Below, piece after piece: positions 1 through 12,900 of a stretch of 63,181 nt of DNA. The translations under genes were made by a program, and so were the position numbers. Positions within the stretch are counted from its first letter, which is position 1; the number at the start of each line of letters is the position of its first letter. Below the pieces are notes generated by a model, which saw only the letters and a list, made by a program, of their open reading frames with translations, searched no databases and had not been told where the DNA came from. The DNA is from Gonium pectorale (taxonomy: Eukaryota; Chlorophyta; Chlorophyceae; Chlamydomonadales; Volvocaceae), in NCBI GenBank assembly GCA_001584585.1, contig LSYV01000015.1, forward strand, positions 1,187,077-1,250,257, read 5' to 3'.

Positions 1-983
1 CCGGCCAGTTGCCTACTGACCCTGCCATCAGGGCTTTTTAGAGTATTTTTAGGAGAGGTCCCAGATTGGAAAATAGAAAGGGTTTGCTACTTTGCTTAAG
101 AGTCACGCCGATATCTCAGCGCCGGTGGCAGCGCCCTGCCAGTCTCGTCCAGCATATAAACACTGCATCGTGTCCGCGTGGCGAGAACGCTTCCGTCGCC
201 TTCACCACTTGCGCCGCCGTGTCGGATGCGGCGAGACTCGCCCTCAAGCAATCCGGTTGCTTGGTTTGATTCGTTACCATGATAGCTCTTATATTCATGC
301 TGTATGCATAGCCCACCCATACACCGCTCACCCGGAATGCCCAGCGGCAGTATGCAGACCTGGCAAAAGCACGTACAGCAGATGCACCCTCCTAGTCAAT
401 CTTTCTACCGGGTTTGCACACTCCTAGATACTGCAGGTCCGCAAGGGACCCGCTAAAAACCCTACGGGCCAAAGAACAAAGTACAAGAATACAACCAGGA
501 CCAAGCGAATGAGCACAGCAGACGACAACAAGGGCCCGTTGCGACGTACTGGGACACCCACTGACTGGTGCGCGCTGCGACATACCTCGCACACACACAC
601 ACACACCGGCCTACAAGCATTGCAGTATAGCCCGCTTGCGGGCTTCGTTACTTTGCTGTGGCGGCGACCTGTGGGTCGACGATCTGGCACATCATAACAC
701 TCAGCACGTCCACACCCGCAATGTGATGTACCCTGCGCCTCCAGCCATATTGTGAAGTAGCATCAGATGCTGCACCGTGCTTGCACCGTGGGTATTGGGT
801 GTGCTGTGCCATACAATGGACCAGCAGTCTGGATTCTACTGCTCGTAGTGCGAGACACCTATCCAAACGACCCATGTTGAGACCCCGCGGTGGAAACCCA
901 CGCCCCCTGTGCAGACAACTGCCTAGGTGGCGTAACCCTGAAAGATCATAGCAACATTTCCTGCAACCCAAGCGGGACCTGCC
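1..983. other. Left-edge non-coding stretch, downstream of the coiled-coil gene
   Basis: This is the 3' side of the minus-strand coiled-coil gene that stops at 984. I see no exon with family similarity and no convincing splice chain on either strand. It holds a short CA dinucleotide run at 590-606. No TGTAA motif on the minus strand is obvious within a few hundred bases of the stop, so the end of the transcript cannot be placed. Confidence 0.5.
590..606. repeat. CA dinucleotide microsatellite
   Basis: A perfect run of about eight CA units, lying in the likely 3' flank of the coiled-coil gene. No function is implied. Confidence 0.8.
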
Positions 984-3900
984 CTACCGATGCTGCTGCT
1001 GCTGGAGGAGCATCCTCAGGGCTGGCATAACCTGCTCCAAGCTCGTGCACCGAAGAGCCTCAAATAATTGTGCTGTAAGCCTCTGATACCGTGGCAGGAC
1101 CTCGTCTAGGCGCCGCAACCGCGCAATCGCCCGGTCTGCCGCCTCCACTACTCCGTCCATGGTCAGAACTCCAAAAGCCGACATCAGGCGGGTCATCACC
1201 TCAGGCACCTCGCTCCGAATATCCGCGGATGGAGCCGCCGGTGCTGCTGCCCTGGCGGTGCCCCTTCCATCCGGGTCCTGCAGGTGCCGCTGATCAGCGG
1301 CAGCCATCGAAGCGGACTCCTGTAGCTCGGTAATGCGAGCCATGCACACGGAGGAACCTGCGGAGATGGGTTGGACGCGTCAGGAAGAGGATAAGCGACA
1401 ACATGGCACGCACGCTTGCGCCTTATTTGCACTGGACTGCATCGAGCACGCACTTCGGACATTCGCCACAGCATACACAGGTGCATGAGCCCTAAACATT
1501 CGGCTGAAAGACTTTGCGCGTATCAGGAATGTACGCAAAAGATGGGAACCGATGCCAAGATATGCTCCCGGTCTCACCTGCGTCCCCTGGTAATCCCAGA
1601 GCCGTGGCAAGCGCTCGCACGAAGTTGCGCTGCTCGCTGAGGGTGACGTACAAGCGGTTAGCCGTTGGGACGAAGCCCTCCACAGACTTGCAGTCGAAGA
1701 GGCGCATAAAGTGCGACACCAGTCTGGCCATCAGCGCTTCAGGGTTATGCGAATCCGCGCCCGGATCCCGCCTCTCCACCGCTGCCAGGTGCGCCGTCGC
1801 CATCGCCAATGACTCCTGGGTCGTTAGACCCACAGACTCAGCCTCGACGAGCTGACGAATGCTCGCCAGCACGTCGCTGGGTCCATTGATGGACCTAATT
1901 AAGGGCAAGGAGGAACACAATGGGCGATGTGGCACATGATAGCGCAGTCACAACGGCCAACTACAATCAGATCCATTTCACTGCATTTGGGCGTCGTATC
2001 GTTCAGAGTTGCCATCCTAGGGAGCTTGGCAGCAAGCAGATGCCACTCACAAGCATAATGCAACATGGATGCATGACTGAAGATGGCATATCTGCTGGGG
2101 CTGGTTGCGCACCACAACTTACAGCCGCATGCCCTCTGGTCGGCTCCCCAACAGCTCGGCGATGGCCTGCATTGCGCCGCGCAGAGATGCGCCCTCTCGT
2201 AAGAGCTGCAGCCAGCCCGCAAGCACCTCGAGAACCTGCAATACAATGCCGTATAGTGGGTGCTTCTGCAATGAAGCCTTTACGTGGCCGCCGCTTTCTC
2301 TCTCTCCAGCTGCACAAAGGCGTCACGCAGTGCAATAGTGGGATAGCTGTGCAGCGTTCCGGCACCACGAGGTTCGAGCACGGTTGCGCTCGCACATGGG
2401 GCACGCCACGCAGCCAATGCCCACTTGCGCGTCTGCACTTACTCTGCTAGGATCCGTGGTTCCCTGCACGTGTGGCGGCACGAAGGCCGCCCCCGCGCCA
2501 TACACGGTATCGCACACAGCGCCAATGAAGGCCTCCATGCGGGGAACCGCGCCCACCAGTCGCAGCGCCTTTCGGATTGCAGCGGGCAGCGTGGTTGCGT
2601 CTGACACATCCAACTCGACGCATGTGTCCTGGAGGGCGGGAAGCAGGCGACGAGGAGATGTGGTGGCGCTGAGCTAAGCGGAGGTCATGTTATGAAATGC
2701 CCGCAGCTGCATGTCGCACTTTTGTGATGCCCAACCATACTGCGGCCACGCTAGCCCAGTACCTTAAGTCAGGCCGACGCAGCCATACCGACGACCTTTT
2801 GCCTATATGCCTCTTCAGCGCGCACCACACTCCCAGTACCCGGCCTGTCTGCTCCCAATCGCATCCCAACTGCGTCGACCAGCCGAAGCCCCTGTCCCCT
2901 TCGCTTATTCTCTTGCTTCACTGCCCACCTGCAGCAGGTCTACAAGCACGTCCTTCGGCCAGTCCTCCATAGCTCGAAGGCCCAGCCGGTGTAGGTTGCG
3001 GTCCCGGGCGATGCGCTGGGCAGTGGTCAGCAGCGGACCACTGCTCCGGGCCTTGCCGGCCACGGCTAGCCCAAGTGCTGTCTCGCCTCCCTCCGCCTCC
3101 GCACCCGCACCGCTCTCGGCGGCGCTGCCCTTCAGGCCGAGCAGCCGTCGCTCCAGGAGCTCCACCTCGCGCTTCAGGGTCCTGGGTTGAGTGGGCGAAA
3201 TGGGGCAGAGGCGACGCAGTGATGCGACCACATTGAGGCAGGTTTTGCTATCGGGACGACTGACACATGGCCACGAATGTACTGGCTTTCGTTCCTGGCA
3301 TTTCCAAACAATACGCCCGCTGGCTAAACCTGTTTTCTTGCAGGGTGGGCCGTGACTCCAGCTCGTGCACCAGGTTTTCATTGTCGTCCTGGTGGAGCAC
3401 GTTGGAGCGTGGTTTTCGAAGGGCACCATCAGCGCGGAAAATAAAGAAACGTTACAATAAGCCGATTCGGGACAATAAGCACCACGCTTGTATTCTGCAG
3501 CCATACGGTCGCAATTGTGTTTCTGTGCAATGAATGCGCATAGCTCTATGGGCGTTGCGAACCCAAACGAGTCTACGGCTCCGTTGAATTCCGCACATTC
3601 CATCTAGCCTCATGGTCGCACCATGGCACACCGCGCCGTACCTTCAGCACAGCCGCTCTCCGCTCAGCCTCGCCTAGCCGGCGCTGTGCCATGCGGGCCG
3701 CCTCAGCCGCATCTGAGCGGCTCCTGTCCAGCTCCCGCTGCAGCTCGGCCACTCGGCGTTCGAGCAGAATCGTGCGCGACTGTATAGTTTGATACGGTAG
3801 CAGAAGTAATGCGCAGGCAACTGGCGAGTGAATGCGCAAGCTAGGCGACGCGCTGACAGCACACGCCATACAATGCAGCTTGTTGCCATGTCCTAACTCA

Positions 3901-6900
3901 CCAGTTAGCCTACCGTAAACACGCCGAGAGCCCGTTACACCCGACCCCACCTGCATCTCCCCCAGCTCTTGCGGGGTGTGCCATGCCCGGCTGCGTTCCT
4001 TCAGGGCAATAAGGTTCTGCGCCTCACGCAGCTGGTCAGCAAGGCTGCGGACCTGCGGGAATGGATGCGGTTTCAGCTTGCTTCACGTACGTGACTACAC
4101 ATGAAGGCACATGAACACACGGTATGTGAAACTGTAGAACAGCAACTAGCGGCAGACGCTGGCCGTATCCTGCTCGGCTGCCGCGAGTGAACCACTCGCC
4201 CTACCTCAGCACGGCACGCAGCAAGCTCTGTCTCCGCTGCCTCCCGGCGCGTCTCGTACAACCCAACAATCTCAACGGGACGCAGCTCCCGCGCCGCTGC
4301 CGCCATGGCGCCTGCCGCCCGCTGCTGTTGCTGGCCGCCTGCCCCTCCGGCTGCTGGGCCCATCGTAGCGACAAACGCCGCTCGGAGTCGGTTGTGCGCT
4401 GCTTTGTCCCGGGCAAGCCTGCGCTCCTCCCGCGCCACCTTGTCGGCCAGGGCCGCCTTCAGCTTGTCCAGCTGGGCCTCACGAGAGCGGTTCAGGTGCT
4501 CCAGCTGTGACAGGGGGCGAAGCGAAGTAGGTAACATAATCTTTCTGCGGTGGGTGGCGCTCGGAGCGGACTGTGCACTCTGCCGTACTTCAGTACGGGG
4601 CAAGCCTGCAGGGATTCAATTGCAGGAGAGCCTACAGTGAAAGACTTTCTTCCTTCAGGACTCCGGAAGTGATTATTTAGGGACAATCTTACAGCAGCGT
4701 AGTATGCTTTCGGTCGCCGTACCTGGGCAAAGCGCATCCTCAGCGATCCAAGCTCAGCATCCAGCTTCCGCGCCGCCACTTCCGCCCGTGCGGCTCGCTC
4801 CTCTGCCGCAGCGGCGGCCTCCGCGTCGCCTGAGCGACTGAAGCCTGCCAGCCGCTGCAGCCCTTCGATCTGCCTTTCCTTCGACAACAGCTCGGCCTGC
4901 ATGCAGCATGCGGCGCCACAGGTAATGCATGCATAGAAGTCCAGCTGGTCCGCTTTCCAGGGCGTTCAGCGCACGCATGCATTTAGGTTAGCAACGCAGC
5001 ATGAGCTTTTCCCGTCTAGCACCCGCAGCACGTTCGCCTCAGCGCCCACCTGTGACCTCTTACTCCCGTACCTCGAGCTGCGTGATACGCGCCCGCGCAG
5101 TCGCCAGCGATGCCTCCGCCCGACCCACGGCCTCCTTCAGCGACGCTACCTCCCGGCCCGCCATCATCGCCGCGGTGCTGCCTTGGTCGCGACCCGCGTC
5201 AAGTTGACGGCCCAACCGCTCCACATCACGTTCCCGAGCCTGGCATAAATTCCGGAAGGGGAAGACAGGGTTCCAGGGCTGTGCTATAGTTTAACAGGTC
5301 CGGGACGGAGAGGAGGAAGCTGCACGGTAACCTTGCCAAGCGCTACACGAGCAACGTGTAGAACTCGACAGAAGAGGTCGCCGCACCAAGGACGTGGGTA
5401 GTATGGGTGCACGCATGTCGTCATGTGAATATCCCACCAAATGTGCGGATCCAACGGCGTTGCACGGCGTACCGTTACCGTACCTTCAGTTGCCCCTCCA
5501 GGATTACTGCCCGTTGCCGCTCCGAAGCAAGTTCGCTTTCCACCCGCGTAACAACCTCCTCCGCCTGCGATGCCAGACCGCGTAATCGTCAACACCGTTT
5601 CTCAGGCAGCGGTGCCGTGCGAAACGCGACAAGCGCGCGTACCGCGAGAGCTACTATGGCCTGAAGGAATGAACGGTATGTACGATATGTGCGGCCGCCA
5701 AACTGCTCTACGCCCGCCCGTTGTGCTCAGCGCACGCAACACTGCGACAGACCTGCCTCCGAAGCCCGTCAGCAGCCGCTGCTGCCGTCGCCGCCTCCTC
5801 GGCCGCCACGCGCAGCTGCGCACACGTGCGGTCTCGCGTGCGTATGACCCCCGCAAGCTGGACGGTGCGTTGCTTCATTGTCGCCAGGTCTGCCTCCACA
5901 CGGCGCATGAAATCCTCCGAGCGGGCGGCCTGGGCGGTCAAGCAAGTACTGTGTTCTGGCCGCGCACGAGGATGCGGGAGTTGCGGGGAGCGCTCGGGGA
6001 TGCACACAGCCGCTGGACACATACACATTGCAAGAGGTTGCATGCAGCGGCCTGGCGCGCAATCCAGGACATGATTCTGAAGTGGAGAGAGCAGGTTGTA
6101 TCACGCCTCACCTGATCCGCTGCAGCCGTCTGTGCGTCTGCAAGCTTGGCTGCCAGCTTGGCCGCGTCCGCTTCGCGCCCGCCCAGCCTACCCTCCAGTG
6201 CCGCCAAGCGGCTGCGCGCGGAGGCCAGCTCGGCGGCGATGGCCTTGGCGGATGTTTCGGACCGCTGAGCGCGGGTGGCGGCATCAACCTGGTCGGATGG
6301 CATTGACGGGCGGTCCGTGGGACGGGAACGGACAGTTAGAGGTACGTCGGGCGCCATCACGGGAAAACCTCTGTAGTTCCAAAAGAATACCAGTCTTATG
6401 GGGTTAGGGCCCTGGGCCAGTCCAAGCTTAGACTGGTAAAGCACCTTCGTCCAGCCCGTATCCCTGTTGTTACCACTTCCCAGCGCTCTGTCCTCCTACC
6501 CTTGTGCCACGGTGCTACAGCACCCCACGCCCTGTCCGCACCCACCTCTGCTGCCTTGCTCTGGTCCATCACCTTGCTCAGTCGCTCCACCTGCTTGGCT
6601 TGCGCCTTGGCGGCCGTCTCCAGCTGGGCAACTCGGTTCCTGAGTGGCATCAGCTCAGCCTCCGCGGACGCAGCGGACGCCTCGGTCGCGCGCAGCCGCG
6701 CCTCCGCATTGGCCTGCGCACCCTTTGCCTGCGGCCGACGAAGCGATGATGCAATGTGTGCAGAGGGAGGGGTGGTCGAGGCGACCAGTGTCAGCTGGTA
6801 CATACTCATTGCGGGAGCACTGTTGCAGTCTGTCTCCTACTACTGCAGTACAAAGGTCTGAGGGTTGCGACAAGGGCAGCGCCCATGCCATGATCCAGCA

Positions 6901-9900
6901 GGTCTGCAGATGCACACACACCTGCTCTGCTTGCTTCTCCGCCCGCTCCAGGTCCCGCTCGCGTGCCCGAAGAGCCCCCTCCGCCTGGGCCAGCCGTTGC
7001 CGCATCCCGCCCGCCTCCGCCTCTGCCCGCCGGGCCGCCGCTTCCGCATCCGCCTGGCGCATACCAGCCTCCGCGACAGCAGCGCCCGCGGCTTCAAGGG
7101 CCCGTGCCGTCCGCTCCGCATCTCGCTCTCGTTGCCGCAGCTGGCCCTCCACTGCAGAAAGCTTCTGGCGAAGCTGTAGCGGGTGAAGGAATTCGTGAAC
7201 GGCAGAGTTCACGAGGCGGCAGCCAGGGGCGGTAGCCAAAAAGTGCCCATCCCGACCATTTCGCACAGCGGCACGACAAAGCTTGGAGATCAGGATACAG
7301 CTTTGAGCGGGTGTGCGGTACATGCTGCCTCCTATACTATTTGGCTCGTACCTGAGCTGCCTCTTCATCGAGGCGCTTCGCTACCACCTCTGTTCGCCCC
7401 ACCACCGCCTCTGCCGCCTGCCCCATGCTGCGCAGCGACGCAAGCTCCCTCCCTAGCGCCGCCACCTCCCGCTCCTTTGACCGAAGCTCCTCGCCAAGCA
7501 TCGCCGCGCGGGAGCGCCCTGCCGCCACTTCGTCCTCCAGCCGTGCCGCCGCCACACCAGCATCCGCCAAGCGTCGTAACGCGTCCGCCTCCGCCGCACC
7601 CGCGGCGTCCTTGTCCCGGTTCATGCGCTCCAAATCCCTGTCCTTGGAGCGGAGCTGCGACTCAAGGTCGACCACGCGTTGGCGCAGGGAGGCCGCCTCG
7701 GCCTCGTGTTGCCGTACCACAGCGTCGACTTTAGACGCCTGGATGAGGGGGTAAGAGCAGAGATACTGTCCGCACTAGGAAAAAGCTGGGACGAGGGCGT
7801 GCTCCTCTGAGATGCTTAGGAGAGTAAGAGGGTGCTGCCTCGTCCCGGCGCGAGCATGCTGGCTCCTTGCGTCGGGGTGCGCACTGGGCGCACTGCGTCG
7901 AGCCATGGTGCAAAATAAAGTTTTGACCATAGCACACCTGAACTCCAGAGGGCGAGTACATACCTGCGCCGTTCGCTCAAACTCGCTGGTCTTGGCTGCT
8001 TCCAGCTGCCTGGTCATGCGCTCCAGCGCCGCATCCCGGCTGCGCACGACCCCCTCCAGGGCCGCCACCCGCTGCCGTGCAGCACCCAGCTGCCCCTCCA
8101 GGCGCCGTGCAGCCTCGTCCAGTGCGGCCTGCCGCCCGGCTACCTCCGTCTCTCCCGCCTTAAGACCCGTAAGCGTTCGGACGAGGCGCTCCTGTTCACG
8201 CTCCTTGACCCTGTTTGCAACAACAAACGCTGTGACTGTGAGTCCTTCGAGGTCAAGAACGAGGTCTCCGAAGGGAGAGAAAGCAATGTGTCCCCGTCTT
8301 CCTCAGCCGCGTCTTGTGCAACTATCTACGCTGACGGCGGCTTCCGTTGCCACATTTCCTGCGCCACACGCACCTGACGTGGCCCTCCAAGCTAAGCACC
8401 TTGCCCCGAGCGGCAACCAGCTCAGCCTCCGTTTTGCGAGCGCTCTCCTCCGCCTTGTCGAGCTTGGTCGACAGCTGCGGGCACGAGAGAAATTACACGT
8501 TCGAGGACGCGGTCGTTGACAAGGGAGGTGTGAACATTGAAGCCTGAATCTGCAGGCTGACGCTGCAGCCCAAAAATAAGCATCTGGACCGGTATATTCG
8601 ACCGACGCTCGTGGCCTCGTTCCGAGAAACCATGCCGGTATGCACGCAGGCACGCACCTCGTGGGCTTCTGACTTGGCAGCCTCTAGAGCACGGCCGATC
8701 TTGTCACACTCGCGCTCCCGGCCCTTGAGCGCTGCCTCCAGCTGCAGAATCCGCAGCCGCAAGGAGGTGAAGTCCGCCTCTAGCTTGCGCGATCCTGCAT
8801 CACGCGTTTGGGAACAAGATTACGCGCATGCAGAATGGCCACACACCAGAAGGGTTCTTGCAAAGCGCCTGCGCTGTGCACGGCAGCTGTGCCCAACGCG
8901 ACACACATGCTGCAGGCTGCAGTACTCGACAACTACAGGTAAAACCGCACTCTGGCGCTGATGTCGCTCAGTTCCCAAGGCTAGCGTGAAGCCTGCATTG
9001 TCACCCTACATCGAAGCCCTCAATCCTGGCTTGGGATGACACCGTCGGTGCGCCAATGAAGGTACACGCGTGTTCCCTAGCCAGGCTCTCCAAGGAGCGA
9101 CTGAAAGCATGGTATCAGCCCAAATGCTTCATACCTTCCTCCGTCCGCATGGTCTTCAGCATCGCGTCAACCTCCGCGCCCTGCGTCTGCCGCAGCAGCT
9201 CGGAGAGCCGTGCCATCTCCCGCTCCCTGGTCCGCAGGGTGCCCTCCGCCTGCGCCAGGCGCACCTTGACCTGGCCCAGCTCGGACTCTAGCTTTATGGA
9301 CACCTCTTCGGCAACCTGGGGGCACAAGCCGCACAAGCGCGGTAGAAGAATTCACGAAACATTGCATAGTTTGGCGCTCAGGCGCCGTCGCCTGTTCAGC
9401 AACGCCGGTACGCCACCACGCAATGCCGTTCAGCTTTGCCACCCCAGGGAATGCAACAGCATTATGAAGTACAAAGTGCAGGGCTATAGTACTAGCTCTG
9501 TGCCGCCGGCGCCACACACAGACTTGTGGCTCCAACCCTTCCCCAAGCGCACCCGGGCGCGCTCCCGCTCGGCTGCACGCGCTGCCTCCTTCTCCTCCTT
9601 GACCCGGGCCACGTCCCGGTCCTTGGCACGCAGCACATGCTCCAGCTGCCCCGCCCGGGAACGAGCCGCCGCCAGCTCTGCGGCAGCCGTGCGCGCCTCG
9701 TCCTCCAGGCGGTAGATCTCCTCAGCTGCAGCGGACCGTAGGGCCTGAGGATGACACGTTACGGTCAAGGTTGTGGCATGACAGGGGAACATCGGACGGG
9801 GGCGGGGCCGCAACGAAAGCATACACAGAGACCATATCCGTGCGAACCTTCGCGCTTGTGATGGAATTGATGTTACTGACGTGATAAGGCAGGCCTCTCT

Positions 9901-12900
9901 TGCACACCGGACTTGCAGCAACCGTTCAGGCCAACAGTGGCTAGTGAAGCGCCCCGCACAAGCGCTTGCTTGCCGCCCTTTCCAGCCGCCCTTACCTCCG
10001 CCTCGGCGCGGTGCTTGTCCAGTTGTTGCCGCCCACCACGGGCGGCGGCTTCCAGGTCCCGCACCTTGGCCCGCAAAGCTGCCGCCTCGCCCTCCGCACG
10101 CCGCGCCGCGTCCTCTGCGGCTGTCGCGCGCTCGGCCGCCGCGGTGCTCGCCGCAGCTTCACATGTGCGTATGGCCGCGAGGTCTTCCCGCATCACGGCG
10201 ACGTCCCGTTCGCGCTGGCGCAGGGCCTGCAGGCTTGGAAGCGGAAATCAGGCGCTCACGCAGGTCCCAGTGCCGTGGCCTTACGACGACAGCAGATGCC
10301 CGCAGGCGGATGCGGGTTCACGGTATCAGCCGTCAAGGCGACTGGCGTCTGGGCTAGCGAGGCGGCGTGTAACAAAAGGGAAAAACGCTGGCGTGCAACA
10401 CGTGAGCCGAGACGCAGTCGGATGTGTGCAGAGGTCCCAACCAATGTCCTTGATTTTCGCCCGGCCTTTACCTGCTCCAGCTGCCCAACCCGCGCCTTTG
10501 ATGCGGTCAGCTCAGTCTCCAAGCGGCGTGCCGTAGCCTCAGCTTCGTAGGCACGGTCCAGCGCGTTGGCTTGACCGCCCTCAGCTGCACCCACCAATGC
10601 GTCCTGCGACACACGATTGCAGTTTTTCTATCTAGAAGCAGAGAGGCGCCAATACGGTACTCAAACGCTGAACAACGCAGCCACCACACTCGTAAACTGT
10701 AAGTCTGCTCCACCCAATCGTTTGGTCGCACCTTCTGGGCCTTGAGTTTTTCCACCTCCTTGTCCCGAGCTCGGACCTGCGCCTCCAGCTGCGCCACCCG
10801 CAGCCTCAGCGCAGTGCCCTCCACATCGGCGCCGTGGGCGCCACTGGACTGCAGGCTAGCCACGGTGGCGCGCAAGGAGCGTGCCTGCAGGGGAAGAGCC
10901 CGAACATTCAGGTACTAAACTTCTGGAAAGCTCAGAAGACGAGTCTCAGGAGGGCGACAACCCAGGTAGCAGATACGCCGCATGTGGCTGACGTACCCTG
11001 AGGACCTGATGCTTCCTTGCCTGATCAGAAGGCCGCGGAGCGCCAATCATCCACAGCGACACTACAAAACCACAGGCCCGCAGGACACAACACACCTCCT
11101 CGGCCTTGGATTGCGTCTCCTGCTCCGCCGCCCGCAACGCCTCCTTCAGGCGGGTAACCTCCGAGCGCAGCTTGCCCACCTGGCTGGCATGTCGCGCCTC
11201 GACCTGCCGCCGATAGATGCCAGAATAGAGGCAGGGGATGTGCTGTAAAGGCAGGTTTACATATAACACGTATGCCTCTCCCCAGCCAAATGCTACCGGG
11301 TGGCCGTTCCACCTAATGGACAGCGCCCCATCCTCCACCCCCATACTTCAGCTGAACATGGCAAACGCTAAGCGCATCCCCTCAATATTTATCGACCTTG
11401 GGTATCTGCTGGGATGACATCTCCCTCAGCTCCCGTTGTGCCCGCTCAGCAGCTGCTCGTGCAGCGGCGGCTTCCCGCTGGAGCTCCCTGTCAGCATGGC
11501 ATGCAGGATGTCAGGCAAAGAGTGGCGTGACGCCAAGCAGGTATGGTGTGGGTAAGGCACACGTGGTTTGGGCAGCTCACATCTCATGTACCTAGGGTTT
11601 AGGGTTACATCAGATGTGAGCTGCACAAACCACCTGAGCCTTACTCATCCTTACCATCCAGCACCCACATGGCTCACGGATGCCGTTCACCCACCGCATG
11701 GCCGCTTCCTGCTGCCCCGACGTCCGCCCTGAAGATTCAGTGGCCGCAAGCAGCTCGGACACCAGCCGATTCCGCCTGCCGTACTGCTCTATCAAGCTTG
11801 CAAGCGCGCGGCGAAGGGAGGATGGCTCGGGCATGATTCCGCCCTCAGCGACCATGGATTCAGAGTAGGAGTGCTCCAGCGTCGCTGGAAACTCCAGTCC
11901 AACAAAGCCAGCCTCTCGCAGCTGCCGGTTAAGAGCCGCCCACCCAGGTAGGTGCGGGGTGCTGGAAATGCCAGCCGAAGTACTGGCAGCTGCCGGCCCG
12001 CTTGCTGAGGGTGAGGTAGGATGAATTGGATGGCGTGGCTGAGCACGTCTGCCAATGCATCGTGGCTGCGGGGAGCGCGGCTGCGGATCCAGCTCAATGG
12101 AGAATGCGACGCCGCCCCTTCCAGCGGTGATACCGTTATTGGCGGCACCGCTGCGTTCACCATCCTGTGTCATGCCAGAAGCTGAACCCAGCGCCGGCAG
12201 GCCACACCGCTCCTCCGGATCGTGCATTAAGGCAGCCTGCCCCTCCAGCGGGAGCCCGACAGTTAGCTGCGTTGGAGAGCCGCAAAGCACCTCATCCGAT
12301 GGCAGCTGACCAGGAGGGCTGGCAGTGGGAGGTGCAGCCGGTGGCGGCTGCAGGCGCAGCCCGCAGTTTCGGGGCGCCGCGCGGCCGCGCTGAAGCTGCG
12401 GTTGTTGTCGGTGCCCATCTACGAGCTCCCCACCCGGGCCAGTATGCCTCCGCACAGGCGCAAGCCCAGGAGCACGTTGGACAACGGCGGCCCCGTTGCT
12501 AAGCATTGGCATTGCCTCCGCCGGTTCCGGCACAGGCTGCTGCAATTGTAAGCCTGCCGCGTCGAGACGTTCTGCCAGCTCTGGAGGCGGCTGTAGCTCT
12601 GGCTCCAAGGAATGTCCTCCTCCTTCGTCATCCCATATTGCGCTTTCCTGCAGGCATACAGCAGACCGACATTCCACCTGGGCCTCAACGCCGCTGCTAG
12701 CAGGCACCCAGGGGTCCCCTGCCGAACTGCATGCTTCTGCGTCGAAGTGTGCAGGCAAGCAGCCAGGCCCGCTTGCGCTGGTTAGGCTGTCAGCGCCTGA
12801 AAATCCTTCAATTGGTCCGGCACCGCCCAAGTGCCAGGTGCGGCGCCCGCCATTCCAGACCTGGGCAGCTTCCTGCCCCATAAGGCCTTGTGGGCTTGCG

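Noticed and set aside
2282..2336. Possible extra exon of the coiled-coil gene (frame IALRDAFVQLEREKAAAT)
   Set aside because: The peptide fits a coil, but its only usable splice sites have phase 2, while the neighbouring exons (ending 2443, starting 2235) require phase 0. Left out; RNA-seq would settle it.
11592..11608. TTTAGGG-type units as a telomere or subtelomere
   Set aside because: Only two units in the loop of an intronic hairpin, with genes on both sides; not a chromosome end.
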